DNA of 64,000 nucleotides, from the NCBI GenBank assembly GCA_019638495.1, contig JAHBTQ010000009.1:1-64000 (forward strand), given 5' to 3'. Each line of letters opens with the position of its first letter. The stretch's first letter is position 1. Source of the DNA: Taibaiella sp. Its GTDB lineage: Bacteria; Bacteroidota; Bacteroidia; Chitinophagales; Chitinophagaceae. This document shows, piece by piece, positions 17,451 to 27,229 of the stretch. Under the pieces are notes generated by a model that ran no database searches, was not told the DNA's origin, and saw only the letters and a program-made list of their open reading frames with translations. The position numbers were made by a program, and so were the translations under genes.

Positions 17451-19892
17451 ATGAAACACCTCTGCGCCTTCTTCACAGTTCTGTTTACGCTATCCCTTTC
17501 CGCACTTGCCCAGTCCACAGGTACCATTACCGGTTCCGTAAAGGACAAAAAGACCCAGGAGGCCCTCATAGGTGCCGTGGTGTCTATAGAAACCACAGCC
17601 TTCGGCACCACCACCGATACAAACGGCAATTTCTCCATTACAGGCATCCCTGCCAAAACCTGCAACGTAAAGGTGCAGGCCATAGGCTATGAAGACCAGA
17701 TTGTATATAACGTCGTAGTCTCGTCCGGAAATGCGCAGGTGATAAACGTGGAGATGAACGAAACCGGCGTGGCACTGAAGGAAGTGGTGGTTCGCCGAAA
17801 CCCCTTTGCCCGTAGCGCAGAAACGCCGTTGTCGCTTCAAGGCATGTCAGCCCAGGAGATAAAAAGCAACCCAGGTGGCAATTTTGACGTTTCCCGCGTC
17901 ATCCAGGCATTCCCTGGTGTGGGCGGCACATCGGGTAGCGTAGGCGGCTATCGCAACGACCTGGTGATACGTGGTGGCGCTCCCAATGAGAATGTCTACT
18001 ACCTTGATGGCATTGAAGTACCAGTCATAAACCACTTTGCGACGCAGGGTTCTGCAGGCGGCCCCACAGGCATCATCAACATATCCTTTATAGAAGATGT
18101 AAACCTATACACCAGCGCATTCCCTTGTAAGTACGACAACCCACTGTCAGGTGTGCTACAGCTAAGACAGCGCCGCGCAAACCCCGACAAGGTGCAGCAT
18201 AACGTGCGCCTCAGCGCTACCGAGCTTGCCTATAGTGCCGATGGCCCCATAAAGAAAGATAAACTCACGTTCCTCGCCTCAGCACGGCGCTCCTACCTGC
18301 AACTGCTTTTCCGCGCATTGCAGCTTCCCATCCAGCCATCCTACTGGGATTTTCAGTACAAACTCGATTACAAGATCAACAAGAAACTGTCCTTTTATAC
18401 GCTGGGCATAGGCGCTATTGACAATTTTTCGTTTATCACTCCAGACAACCTTACAGCGGAGAATGTCTACATCCTGCAGTCAAACCCACTTATCAACCAG
18501 TGGAGCTACACCAACGGATACGGACTGAAAGGGCTTGTGAACAAAGGGTACTGGAACCTCACTTTTAGCCGCAATATGCTGAGTAATGGGCTTGACAAAT
18601 ACCGCGACAACCAAAACCCAAGCGAGGCCACACGCACGCTAAAAATACGTAGCACAGAAGGCGAGAACAAGCTCCGCTTCGACATGAACAAGTCGCACGA
18701 AAAATGGACCTACTCATACGGAGCCATGGCACAGTACGTAAGCTTCACCAACGAGCTCTTCACCCTTCTGCGCGACGAAATACGTGATGCGGCTAACAAT
18801 ATCGTGCAGCCTGGCCTTACCCTCAATGCCAACACTAACATCAGCTTCTTTAAATACGGACTGCACGCGCAGGCTGCCCGCAAACTGGCAAATGACAAGC
18901 TAAACGTATCACTAGGTGTACGCACTGATGGCAACTCCTACACTGATGATGGAAACGATCTGCTGCGTCGTATCTCGCCACGCCTGTCGGCATCGCTTTC
19001 TCTTACGAATCAGCTAAAGTTCAACGCATCAGTTGGGCGCTATTACAAAATACCTACCTATACTGTACTTGGCTACCGTGATAACAGCGGCAACTTCGTG
19101 AACAAGAACGCGCGCTACATACAGTGTGACCACTATGTAGCAGGTTTTGAATTCCTGCCATCATGGGAAGGTGCCAGGTTTACGCTGGAGGGATTTTACA
19201 AAATGTATGACTACTACCCTGTCTCCAGACTGGACAGTATATCACTTGCCAACAAAGGCGGCGACTTCGGCGTGCTGGGCAACGAGGCAGTAACTACCAC
19301 AGGCACAGGCCGCAGCTATGGCGGCGAGTTCCAGTTCCAGCAAAAGCTGTCGCGCAACTTCTTTACCATTCTCTCACTAACTATTTACAACAGCGAGTTT
19401 ACGAATGCGAATGGCAAATATGCCCCCGCCTCATGGGACAATGGACAACTCCTTTCCTTCATCGGCGGCTATAAGTTCAAAAAGAATTGGGAACTGGGTG
19501 TTAAGTTCCGCTACCAGGGTGGCGCGCCCTACACGCCCTACGACATGGCGGCATCGCAGGCTAATTACCTGTTGTTGGGACGTGGCATTATAGACTATGC
19601 ACAATTCAACACTGCCCGCCTGAAACCATTCCATGGCATGGACGTCCGTATAGACAAGAAATGGAACTTCAACAAATGGAGCCTGGACCTGTACCTGGAC
19701 ATTACTAACCTCTACGCCAGCGTGCAGCCATCTGTACCCAACTTCACATTTAAGCGCACAGAAGACAACAAAGCATTTGCCACCACCGATGGCCAACCGC
19801 TAAAGGCAGATGGCAGCAACGCGGTACCAGTGCTACTGAGCGACACTAAGGGCACTTTGATACCAACGCTTGGATTTATTGCGGAGTTCTAA
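17451..19892 (+). CDS. TonB-dependent outer-membrane receptor with carboxypeptidase-regulatory domain
   Basis: The protein has 813 residues from ATG 17451. A signal peptide (MKHLCAFFTVLFTLSLSALA|Q) is followed by a carboxypeptidase-regulatory beta-sandwich (about 22-105; GTITGSVKDKKTQEALIGA), the plug (about 115-240; SRVIQAFPGV, then LVIRGGAPNENVYYLDGIEVP) and a barrel with many aromatic strands to the end (FIAEF). It imports an unknown ligand across the outer membrane using TonB energy. No SusD partner follows, so it is not a typical polysaccharide locus. The next gene is convergent and its stop codon is directly adjacent. A MarR-like regulator is divergent upstream. An ATG at 17427 would add 8 residues. 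Confidence 0.93.
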   Translation: MKHLCAFFTVLFTLSLSALAQSTGTITGSVKDKKTQEALIGAVVSIETTAFGTTTDTNGNFSITGIPAKTCNVKVQAIGYEDQIVYNVVVSSGNAQVINVEMNETGVALKEVVVRRNPFARSAETPLSLQGMSAQEIKSNPGGNFDVSRVIQAFPGVGGTSGSVGGYRNDLVIRGGAPNENVYYLDGIEVPVINHFATQGSAGGPTGIINISFIEDVNLYTSAFPCKYDNPLSGVLQLRQRRANPDKVQHNVRLSATELAYSADGPIKKDKLTFLASARRSYLQLLFRALQLPIQPSYWDFQYKLDYKINKKLSFYTLGIGAIDNFSFITPDNLTAENVYILQSNPLINQWSYTNGYGLKGLVNKGYWNLTFSRNMLSNGLDKYRDNQNPSEATRTLKIRSTEGENKLRFDMNKSHEKWTYSYGAMAQYVSFTNELFTLLRDEIRDAANNIVQPGLTLNANTNISFFKYGLHAQAARKLANDKLNVSLGVRTDGNSYTDDGNDLLRRISPRLSASLSLTNQLKFNASVGRYYKIPTYTVLGYRDNSGNFVNKNARYIQCDHYVAGFEFLPSWEGARFTLEGFYKMYDYYPVSRLDSISLANKGGDFGVLGNEAVTTTGTGRSYGGEFQFQQKLSRNFFTILSLTIYNSEFTNANGKYAPASWDNGQLLSFIGGYKFKKNWELGVKFRYQGGAPYTPYDMAASQANYLLLGRGIIDYAQFNTARLKPFHGMDVRIDKKWNFNKWSLDLYLDITNLYASVQPSVPNFTFKRTEDNKAFATTDGQPLKADGSNAVPVLLSDTKGTLIPTLGFIAEF

Positions 19893-21308
19893 CTATCGCA
19901 ACTCTAACAACGCCACATTCTCTATGTGGTGTGTGTGCGGGAACATGTCCACCGGCTGCAGGCGGGTTATCTTATAGGCAGCATCCAGCAGTTGCAGGTC
20001 TCGTGCCTGTGTGGCGGGGTTGCAGCTCACGTAGACTACCTTGGGCGCGCGCATCTTCAACAGTTGGTTCACCAGCTTTTCAGACATGCCCGCACGTGGT
20101 GGATCAGTGATGATCACATCTGGCCTGCCATGCTCTGCAAAGAACGCGTCTGTACAAACCTTTTCCGTATCGCCGGCAAAGAAGCTACAATGCGTCAGGC
20201 CGTTCATTTCGGCATTTATCTTAGCATCCTTTATCGCGTCTTCTACTACCTCTATACCTATCACTTTCTTTGCTCCGGCCGAGCAGAATATCCCAATACT
20301 GCCCGTGCCGCAATAGAGGTCATACAACGTCTCTGTGCCTGTGAGCCCCGCAAACTCTCTCGTAATGCGGTACAGCGTCTCCGCCTGGTAAGTATTGGTC
20401 TGGAAAAATGACTTTGGCGATATCTTAAACCGGAAATTTTCCAGTCGCTCTTCTATATGGTCCTTACCAAACCAGCACACCACCTCCTGGTCATAGATGG
20501 TGTCATTCATCTTGGGATTTATCGTGTAATTCAGCGAGGTAATACCCGGCACGTTTTCCTTCACATGCTGCAGCAACGCCACACGCTCTGCCTCGTCTTC
20601 GTGATGTATCACGATGTTCACAAGTATTTCTCCCGTAGTGGCCACGCGAATTATTACGTTACGCAGCCAGCCATACTGTTTCTTAAAGTCATAATACTCA
20701 AGACCACGTGCCTTTGTGTACTCGCGCAGCACTGTGAGCAGTCTATTCGTAGGCTCGTCTTGCAGGTAGCAAGTGTGTATCTCCACTACTTTGTCAAACA
20801 GGCCGGGAGCATGAAAGCCTAGCGCCGGCTCTTGCTGAAATTTCTCATCCCTCGCTTCTATTTCTTCAAATGTCCGGTAACGGGCAGTGGAAAAAGTAAA
20901 CTCCAGTTTGTTACGGTAATATCTTTCCCGCGGACTACCTGATATCGGCAGCATCTCAGGCAACTCCACCTGCCCTATGCGCGATAGCTGATCTGTTACC
21001 TGCTGCTGTTTATACACCAACTGCTGAGAGTAAGGCAGCATCTGCCATTTGCAGCCCCCACACACACCAAAGTGCTGGCAGAATGGCTCTATACGCTGAG
21101 GCGAAGGAGATACCAATTTTGTTACCCGTGCCTGTGCCCAGCTCTTCTTATCCTTCGTTATTACCGCGTCTACCACGTCTCCGGGTATTGCATTATCTAC
21201 AAATAGCACTTTGCCGTCTTCCAGCTTTGCAATGCTCTTGCCCTCGGCGGCATAGGACTCTATGGTTATGTTCTGCAGCGGTGCTGCCTTTTTCTTCTTT
21301 CGTGACAA
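19893..21308 (-). CDS. rlmD: 23S rRNA (uracil-C5)-methyltransferase, RlmD/RumA family
   Basis: The protein has 471 residues. It starts with a basic tail, then a TRAM domain (about 12-66). The 4Fe-4S ligands are C77, C83 and C86 in FCQHFGVCGGC, with a fourth near C180. The SAM domain holds LYCGTGSIGIF, the DPPRAGM motif and the catalytic Cys in VYVSCNPATQARDL, followed by the general-base Glu in the ENVALLE end segment. It methylates C5 of a uridine in 23S rRNA with SAM. RlmD is the usual name for this family; RlmCD-type dual specificity cannot be excluded by sequence. Its stop codon touches that of the TonB receptor. Confidence 0.92.
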   Translation of the reverse strand: MSRKKKKAAPLQNITIESYAAEGKSIAKLEDGKVLFVDNAIPGDVVDAVITKDKKSWAQARVTKLVSPSPQRIEPFCQHFGVCGGCKWQMLPYSQQLVYKQQQVTDQLSRIGQVELPEMLPISGSPRERYYRNKLEFTFSTARYRTFEEIEARDEKFQQEPALGFHAPGLFDKVVEIHTCYLQDEPTNRLLTVLREYTKARGLEYYDFKKQYGWLRNVIIRVATTGEILVNIVIHHEDEAERVALLQHVKENVPGITSLNYTINPKMNDTIYDQEVVCWFGKDHIEERLENFRFKISPKSFFQTNTYQAETLYRITREFAGLTGTETLYDLYCGTGSIGIFCSAGAKKVIGIEVVEDAIKDAKINAEMNGLTHCSFFAGDTEKVCTDAFFAEHGRPDVIITDPPRAGMSEKLVNQLLKMRAPKVVYVSCNPATQARDLQLLDAAYKITRLQPVDMFPHTHHIENVALLELR

Positions 21309-21407
21309 GCTTCAGTAGTTATGGACGGCGAAGGTAACTAATTCAAAAAACAGCGTCACAAGAGCCGAATTCAAATAAACTTTTATCTTTAGATGAGTGG
21401 AGTGATC

Positions 21408-22415
21408 TTACCTCGCCCCTCCATACATCATTTCTATGATGCGCACCACTTCCCTACCCTCTTCTGCGCTGGTCATTACGGAATGGCCATGACGCAACAC
21501 ATCTACGACGTTTTGAATCACTTTGTCATGATTGCTCATTGAGCCCTGGTAAAGCCCGTAGTCATTTGATTTGGCAGAGATGTTGATCTCCGGTAGTGAC
21601 TTTCCTTCTAGCTGCTGGTATTCTATAGTGTTCAGGTATTGCCCGCCAATCTTTACTGTACCATTCTCTGCAAATAACGTTATGGACCCTTCCATATTCT
21701 TCTCGTAAGAGCAGGTCGTGAAGCTGAAACTCACCGTTGCTCCGTTTGTTGCCCTCATCACAAAACTGCCGGTATCTTCAACTTCTGTGTTGTGTTGGTG
21801 CGCATAGTTATGTATCAACCCTCGCGCATCCTTTATCGGGCCATTCAGATAGTAAAGAATGTCTATGAAGTGGCTGAATTGTGTGAACAGGCAACCTCCG
21901 TCCTTCTTCCTGCTGCCGCGCCAGTCTCCTTCGGCATAGTAGGCATCGCCCCTATTCCAGAAACAATTCACCTGTATCATATACACTTTGCCCAGGCGCC
22001 CATCAGCTATCAGCCGCTTCACCTCCTGCACAGGTGGGTTGTACCGGTTTTGCTTCACCGCAAATATGATCCGGTCATTCCTTTTCGCAGCAGCTATCAT
22101 ATTGTCACACTCCGTCACGCTCAGTGCCATTGGCTTCTCGGTTACAGCATGCAGTCCCGCATCTAACGCAGCTATGGTGTGCTGTTCATGCAGGTAGTTC
22201 GGCGTACAAACGCAAAGCACATCGGCCTCCGCGTCAACTAGCATTTCTCCAAGATCCCGAAAAAACGGAACATTCCCCTGTAGTACACCGCTCTTGCGCT
22301 CATCTACATCACACACTGCCACAAGCTCAGCAGCCGGGTTTTGTAATATTTGTGTAGCATGCCTGCGACCTATATTACCATAACCAACAATAGAAAAACG
22401 CACTTTTTGAGACAT
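21408..22415 (-). CDS. Gfo/Idh/MocA-family NAD(P)-dependent oxidoreductase
   Basis: The protein has 335 residues. A Rossmann NAD(P) domain (1-120) has GYGNIG at 11-16 and the EKP motif at 93-95 with the catalytic Lys. The C-terminal domain (about 125-335) has GG-x8-H (GGCLFTQFSHFID, H182, D185) as the substrate-site motif. The family oxidises or reduces sugars and related alcohols; the substrate cannot be read from the sequence. No sugar-nucleotide or inositol genes are nearby, so it appears as a single-gene unit between rlmD and a divergent GAF gene. Confidence 0.9.
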   Translation of the reverse strand: MSQKVRFSIVGYGNIGRRHATQILQNPAAELVAVCDVDERKSGVLQGNVPFFRDLGEMLVDAEADVLCVCTPNYLHEQHTIAALDAGLHAVTEKPMALSVTECDNMIAAAKRNDRIIFAVKQNRYNPPVQEVKRLIADGRLGKVYMIQVNCFWNRGDAYYAEGDWRGSRKKDGGCLFTQFSHFIDILYYLNGPIKDARGLIHNYAHQHNTEVEDTGSFVMRATNGATVSFSFTTCSYEKNMEGSITLFAENGTVKIGGQYLNTIEYQQLEGKSLPEINISAKSNDYGLYQGSMSNHDKVIQNVVDVLRHGHSVMTSAEEGREVVRIIEMMYGGAR

Positions 22416-22517
22416 AAGCGGTCAAAAGTATAAAACCTCAACGGAAGATGGTACGTACTTATTATAGCTTAGCGGACTTTACCCCTTTTTCTTATTCATC
22501 CGTAAAATTGAAACGAA

Positions 22518-23249
22518 ATGCACATAGACGAGCTTGGACGGCTGCGGGCCGTTCACCGATTCACAGACCCGGGCTTTGACCTTGCGGACGGACTGCGGGG
22601 TTTATTGCAGGTTGCGGCGGCAATCTTCGAAGTGCCTGTTGCCTTCGTTACCCTCTTAGATTCCGAAGATCAATGGTTCGTCGCCAACCACGGATTCGAG
22701 GTAAAGCGCATGCCCAGGGCCACCTCGTTTTGCACACATGCCATACAACAGTCGGCCCCGCTCATTGTGCCTGATGCAACACGGGACGATAGGTTTGTTT
22801 CAAATCCGCTCATAATTCATCCTCCTAAAATAAAGTTCTATGCCGGCGCGCCGCTCACAACATTTGACGGGCATAATATTGGCACAATATGTGTGATGGA
22901 CGTAAATACCAAGGTAATAGTGACAGAAAAGACTGCTCTGCTGAGCACACTTGCCCGGCAGGCCATCTACCTTATGGAACTTGAATTGACTCAAAAACAA
23001 CTGCAACACCAGGTGAACCAGGTTGAAGTACGCAACAAAACGCTGATGGATATCGCCGACATACAATCACATGAGTTTCGTGGGCCGCTATCTACTGTTC
23101 TGGGGCTTATGTACCTTATAAAGGAAGACGGCTACAACGCAAACAGGGAATACCTGGAACTGATGGAAGAAGCGATTGGCAGGCTGGATGATAAAATTCA
23201 CCTCGTAGTAAAAAGCACTGAAGCTATTCGCATAAGCTATTCGGCATAA
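22518..23249 (+). CDS. GAF-domain protein with a DHp helix pair but no ATPase domain
   Basis: The protein has 243 residues. A GAF domain (about 20-160) has VPVAFVTLLDSEDQWF, the typical RATSFCTHAI segment, RDDRFVSNPLI and FYAGAPL, and ends GTICVMD. After a coiled linker (about 155-180), residues 180-240 resemble the dimerisation/phosphoacceptor helices of histidine kinases, with H185 in IQSHEFRGPLSTVLGLM. The frame then stops, so there is no HATPase domain. A similar H-box occurs in the kinase at 56644 (SHDLRGPITTLIGL). It could be a phosphotransfer protein, a kinase partner or a truncated kinase. Its 3' end overlaps the convergent recQ end by 13 bases. Confidence 0.85.
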   Translation: MHIDELGRLRAVHRFTDPGFDLADGLRGLLQVAAAIFEVPVAFVTLLDSEDQWFVANHGFEVKRMPRATSFCTHAIQQSAPLIVPDATRDDRFVSNPLIIHPPKIKFYAGAPLTTFDGHNIGTICVMDVNTKVIVTEKTALLSTLARQAIYLMELELTQKQLQHQVNQVEVRNKTLMDIADIQSHEFRGPLSTVLGLMYLIKEDGYNANREYLELMEEAIGRLDDKIHLVVKSTEAIRISYSA

Positions 23250-25138
23250 TGGGCAGATAACCAGATCTTCCCGTTGACCAATTTCACCAGTTTATCGTCT
23301 GCTAGCTGCCTCACATGCATGGTTACGGCGGCGGCATCATTACCCGGCACAGCCTGCACCAGTTCTGCCATCGTCATGCCGGCGGGCTGTTGCAGCACTT
23401 CTAAAACCAGGGCACGCAGCCCCGTGACACGCGGAGGCTTGCTTTTACTCCGGCAAACGTCGCAATGCCCGCAAAACTCTGGTGCCTTCTCCCCGAAATA
23501 CTCGAGAACAAGCTGCTCGCGACATTTGTGGGTATTTTCCAGGAAAGATATCATTGCGGCAGTTCGCTCCTCATGCTGCTTGCGCAATTTGGATATTTTA
23601 GCCGAGTCTATGGAAAGCTGTGCCGCCTCCACCCGGTAGTGGTGAAAGAGCATACGCGGCCCTTCTGCTGCCCGGTAATATTCCACTACCTCCATAGCAT
23701 GTAGCGCCTCGAGCCCCCTTATCACATCTTCCTTCTTCATTCCCATCTGGCGTGCTACTACAAACTCCCTTATCACGGCCGGGTACTGAAAAATGCCACT
23801 GTACATGCGCAGAAGCCCTACAATCAGGTAACCCAGCCGAGCATTCGTTCGCTGTATGCCATCCAGTACATGCCGGGCTGCAATAAAACGCACAGTGGCG
23901 GGGGTATATACCGAATCTGTAAGCGTCCAGAGCCCCTCTCGTTCCAGTATCTTCAACGCGGACAAGGCTCTGATAGGCTCCAGTTTAAAACGGGTACAGA
24001 ATTCCTGCAGATCAAAATGAAAATACCGGTCGGGACGCGCTGTTACGGGCACCTGCAAGTAATCTGCAACAGCCTGATAGACCTGCCTCAGATACCACTC
24101 CCTCGGGTACTGCAACTCGGTGCTTTCCTCAAGACGTTTAATATCTCCCCTGTTAAAAAGAAGTGTTGCCACTGATGCGTTGCCATCTCGGCCGGCCCTG
24201 CCTGCCTCCTGGTAGTATGCCTCGATATGTTCCGGAGCGTCGTAGTGCAACACGGCGCGTACATCGGCCTTATCTATCCCCATGCCAAATGCGGTAGTAG
24301 CTGCCATTACAGGCGTGTTACCTTTCATCCAGGCCGCCTGTGCATCATCCCGCTGCTCACGAGTAAGGCCGGCATGATAAGCGGCAGCGACTTGCCCATG
24401 CTGACCGAGGTAGTTTGCCAGTTGTTCAGTCTGCCGGCGGCTCCGACAGTAGACTATTGAGCTACCATTGCCCAATCTCTCCATTACGTCGCCCGGCTTG
24501 TTCTCACTATACCGCACTTCCATGAAAATGTTATCGCGCGCAAAACCCTGTTTGAAGATCGCAGCCTGCTTCATCTTCAGTTGCTGCAAAATGTCTTTCT
24601 GTACATGTGGGGTCGCGGTTGCTGTAAGTGCAATTACAGGTGCTTTAGGCGAGAGCTGGCGAATCTCAGCGATCTTTCTGTAATCCGGCCTGAAATCATG
24701 CCCCCATTGGGATATACAATGTGCTTCATCTACTGCGATCAGGCCCACTTCCATATTCTCGAAGTAATCAGCAAATATTCGGGTCTGCAAACGCTCCGGT
24801 GACACATAGAGAAACTCATAGTCGCCATTTACTGCTTTCGATAAGGCTTCTTTAACCTCATCGTTCTTCATACCCGAGTAAATGCAAGCCGCCGATAGGC
24901 CTAACGAGTTCAGCCTCGCCACCTGGTCTTGCATCAATGCAATAAGTGGAGATACTACCAGGCAAAGGCCGTAACGCATTAGTATGGGCACCTGGTAACA
25001 AAGAGACTTTCCCCCACCCGTAGGTAGCAGTGCCAGGGTATCTCTGCCATCAATTACTGCCTGAATAATATCGCGCTGCATTGGCCTGAACTCGTCATAG
25101 CCCCAATACTGCTTCAATATTTGTTCAGGAGTGTTCAT
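23237..25138 (-). CDS. recQ: ATP-dependent DNA helicase, RecQ family
   Basis: The protein has 633 residues. Walker A is GGGKS at 41-45 and the DEAH box is at 136-139 in AVDEAHCISQWGHDFRPDY. Later motifs include QEAGRAGRDG. The RecQ C-terminal zinc cluster is intact: CREQ, then CGHCDVC near residue 560. A winged-helix segment follows to the end. There is no HRDC domain, which is common in the shorter of two RecQ paralogs that many Bacteroidota carry. It unwinds DNA 3'-5' in recombination and repair. It stands alone on the minus strand. Confidence 0.95.
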   Translation of the reverse strand: MNTPEQILKQYWGYDEFRPMQRDIIQAVIDGRDTLALLPTGGGKSLCYQVPILMRYGLCLVVSPLIALMQDQVARLNSLGLSAACIYSGMKNDEVKEALSKAVNGDYEFLYVSPERLQTRIFADYFENMEVGLIAVDEAHCISQWGHDFRPDYRKIAEIRQLSPKAPVIALTATATPHVQKDILQQLKMKQAAIFKQGFARDNIFMEVRYSENKPGDVMERLGNGSSIVYCRSRRQTEQLANYLGQHGQVAAAYHAGLTREQRDDAQAAWMKGNTPVMAATTAFGMGIDKADVRAVLHYDAPEHIEAYYQEAGRAGRDGNASVATLLFNRGDIKRLEESTELQYPREWYLRQVYQAVADYLQVPVTARPDRYFHFDLQEFCTRFKLEPIRALSALKILEREGLWTLTDSVYTPATVRFIAARHVLDGIQRTNARLGYLIVGLLRMYSGIFQYPAVIREFVVARQMGMKKEDVIRGLEALHAMEVVEYYRAAEGPRMLFHHYRVEAAQLSIDSAKISKLRKQHEERTAAMISFLENTHKCREQLVLEYFGEKAPEFCGHCDVCRSKSKPPRVTGLRALVLEVLQQPAGMTMAELVQAVPGNDAAAVTMHVRQLADDKLVKLVNGKIWLSAHYAE

Positions 25139-25240
25139 TTTTCGGCAAAAATCCGGTTAAAATGAGCAAGCTGCACAAACTTGCCAAATTCGTGATCCGG
25201 CAAGCTCGTGTAGCATTACGCCCGTCTCTTTAGTTGTTTC

Positions 25241-26092
25241 CTATGGCAGTTTTAAGATATTCGACGCACCGTCTGGCCCCATGAGTATGGCATCATTGTC
25301 GCAGTAAGCCGCGTCACCATAGTTCAGCGTCCTGCTTTCACCTGTATTCAGCGTAAAGCCGATCATTCCCTTTTCTATCCAGCGACAATTGTTATGTATC
25401 TCCAGGGGCCTGATGATATCCACATGCACAGTTCCACCGGAGCGGGTAATATTTCCCGATCCTGTAAGGCGATAAATATCGTCCCATATTGTGGTAGGCG
25501 TCCAGCTTCCGCCGGCCAATGTCCGTTGCCTGTCCCAGTTTACCGCTATGGTAGAATTATCATCCTTTATCAGCGTAGCTTCAACATGTGCGCTGGTAAA
25601 TCGCTCGTTATACTTGTTGTAGCCCATTACCGTCACCGTCTTTGCGCCCTCTACCTTCACATTATTGTGATAATAGCTTGAGAACGTGATCGTCCTCACG
25701 GTTCCGCTATCCCAATAGCCGCCGGTATAGTGCACCTCAATGCGCCCCTTTCGATTTACGCCCTCAGCGGTAAGGCAATTTTCCGCACCAAACTCAATGC
25801 TTAAGAAACCAGGGGAAAAAACCGTGATCGCGCAGCCGCTTGTTTTGAATGCGCCTGTATCTGCTTCGCCGGCAGCATAGGCACGGTCCGCGATCGCTTC
25901 AGCGTCGTCAAATATCTTCTCTGCCAATGTTTGCTCATATGCATAGTCGCCATCTGCGGCACCCGGACTTACAGCACCGACAACCGGATTTATATTGGTT
26001 GTTTCATATTTTTTGCCGCATGAGCTTAACAGCATTATTGACATAGTGACAGAAGCTGCGCCTGCTAGAAATACCAGCTTAGACTTTTGCAT
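25241..26092 (-). CDS. Hypothetical lipoprotein, paralog A of a tandem pair
   Basis: From the ATG at 26092 the protein has 283 residues. MQKSKLVFLAGAASVTMSIMLLSSC is a lipoprotein signal with the lipobox Cys in LLSSC. The mature domain has YEQTLAEKIFDDAEAIADRA, GAFKTSGCA, NRKGRIEVHYTGGYWDSG, NWDRQRT, LTGSGNI and NCRWIEKG and ends DNDAILM, all shared in order with the gene at 26317. It is likely a beta-rich, lipid-anchored envelope protein; the function is unknown. An ATG at 26113 would add 7 residues. A terminator lies between the two paralogs, so each has its own transcript. Confidence 0.75.
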   Translation of the reverse strand: MQKSKLVFLAGAASVTMSIMLLSSCGKKYETTNINPVVGAVSPGAADGDYAYEQTLAEKIFDDAEAIADRAYAAGEADTGAFKTSGCAITVFSPGFLSIEFGAENCLTAEGVNRKGRIEVHYTGGYWDSGTVRTITFSSYYHNNVKVEGAKTVTVMGYNKYNERFTSAHVEATLIKDDNSTIAVNWDRQRTLAGGSWTPTTIWDDIYRLTGSGNITRSGGTVHVDIIRPLEIHNNCRWIEKGMIGFTLNTGESRTLNYGDAAYCDNDAILMGPDGASNILKLP

Positions 26093-26240
26093 AGATGATC
26101 GTTTGATATTCAAATATTTTTCGTTTCAATAAATAATTCCTATCAGCCTCAAATCGGATCAGATGTGCCACCGGATCAAAATGGCCCATTTCGCCAACAG
26201 CAAATAGAAAGATTGTTCAAATATACGCAAACCAACAAAA

Positions 26241-26267
26241 ACAGGGGCGGATATTATCCGCCCCTGT
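26241..26267 (-). terminator. Strong terminator between the paralogous lipoprotein genes
   Basis: ACAGGGGCGGAT (26241-26252) and ATCCGCCCCTGT (26256-26267) form a perfect 12-bp stem with a 3-base loop. On the minus strand it is followed by TTTTTGTTGG, 50 bases after the stop codon of paralog B. Confidence 0.9.
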
Positions 26268-26316
26268 CAACTTAACGTTATGAATCTGCCCCAGTCCCCT
26301 ACCAGGAGCATTATTG

Positions 26317-27147
26317 TTATGGCAATGTGATAGCATGTGTCACACCGCTTGGCAATGTCACCACTGCATCATTGTCGCAGTTGGGTGTGTCGCCATAGTT
26401 CATTATCCGGGTACCACCGGAAGGCAGCGTATAGGTTACTTTACCCGCTTCTATCCAGCGGCAGTTCAGGTGCACCTCAAGTGGCGTGGTAATGGCTACC
26501 GTCACTGTGCCTGCACTACGCACTATTGTCCCCGAACCGGTAATCGTATATACATCATCCGCCCAGTTGAGCAAGGTAGATTCGCCAGCGGTCCATGTGC
26601 GTACGCGATCCCAATTGACGCCAATGGTAGTGCCATCCGGTTTGGTAATGGTACCCACTACATTAATGTTGTAATAAAGCTGGCCGGAACCGTTGTGACC
26701 CATGTTAGTCACCGTCTTTGTGCCTTCAATTTTGTTATCGTTCTGGTAGTAATTGTCGAATGTTATGGTGTGAACTGATCCGCTATCCCGGTATGCCCCC
26801 GTATAATTCACAATGATCTTCCCCCTGCGGTTGCGCCCGTCTGAGCACATACAATTTGTGGGGCCGAAGTCAATTGTGATAACGCCGCTGGAGACCGTTA
26901 CAGTAGCACAACCGCTGGTCTTGAACGCTCCACTGCCTGCACCTGAGCCATTTGCCTTGTCGGCAATATCCTGCGCGTCATCAAATGTTTTCTCTGCCAG
27001 GTTCTGGTCTGTGGCGTAGCCGGTATCTTCAGTGGTGGTCGTAGAATTAGTGTTGTTGTCGTTATTCTTTTTGCAGGCGGTGAAAAGGCTCACCGATATA
27101 GCCAGGGTTGCTGCTCCAACGAATAGCATCAATTTCGACTTTTGCAT
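26317..27147 (-). CDS. Hypothetical lipoprotein, paralog B of a tandem pair
   Basis: From the ATG at 27147 the protein has 276 residues. It starts MQKSKLMLF like paralog A and has the lipobox LFTAC at about 22-26, followed by a Lys/Asn/Thr-rich linker. The mature domain shares NLAEKTFDDAQDIADKA, GAFKTSGCA, NRRGKIIVNYTGAYRDSG, NWDRVRT, ITGSGTI and NCRWIEAGK with paralog A. Extra Cys residues (NCMCSD) are specific to this copy. The annotated frame extends upstream to 27207, but the paralog alignment fixes MQKSKL as the start. Function is unknown. Confidence 0.78.
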   Translation of the reverse strand: MQKSKLMLFVGAATLAISVSLFTACKKNNDNNTNSTTTTEDTGYATDQNLAEKTFDDAQDIADKANGSGAGSGAFKTSGCATVTVSSGVITIDFGPTNCMCSDGRNRRGKIIVNYTGAYRDSGSVHTITFDNYYQNDNKIEGTKTVTNMGHNGSGQLYYNINVVGTITKPDGTTIGVNWDRVRTWTAGESTLLNWADDVYTITGSGTIVRSAGTVTVAITTPLEVHLNCRWIEAGKVTYTLPSGGTRIMNYGDTPNCDNDAVVTLPSGVTHAITLP

Positions 27148-27229
27148 AGCTGTATGTTTTAAGTAGTTAAATTTTGTTACGCTATTCAGACGAGCTTCCA
27201 CAGGCAAGGTTTAATGCAACCTCAAAAAA

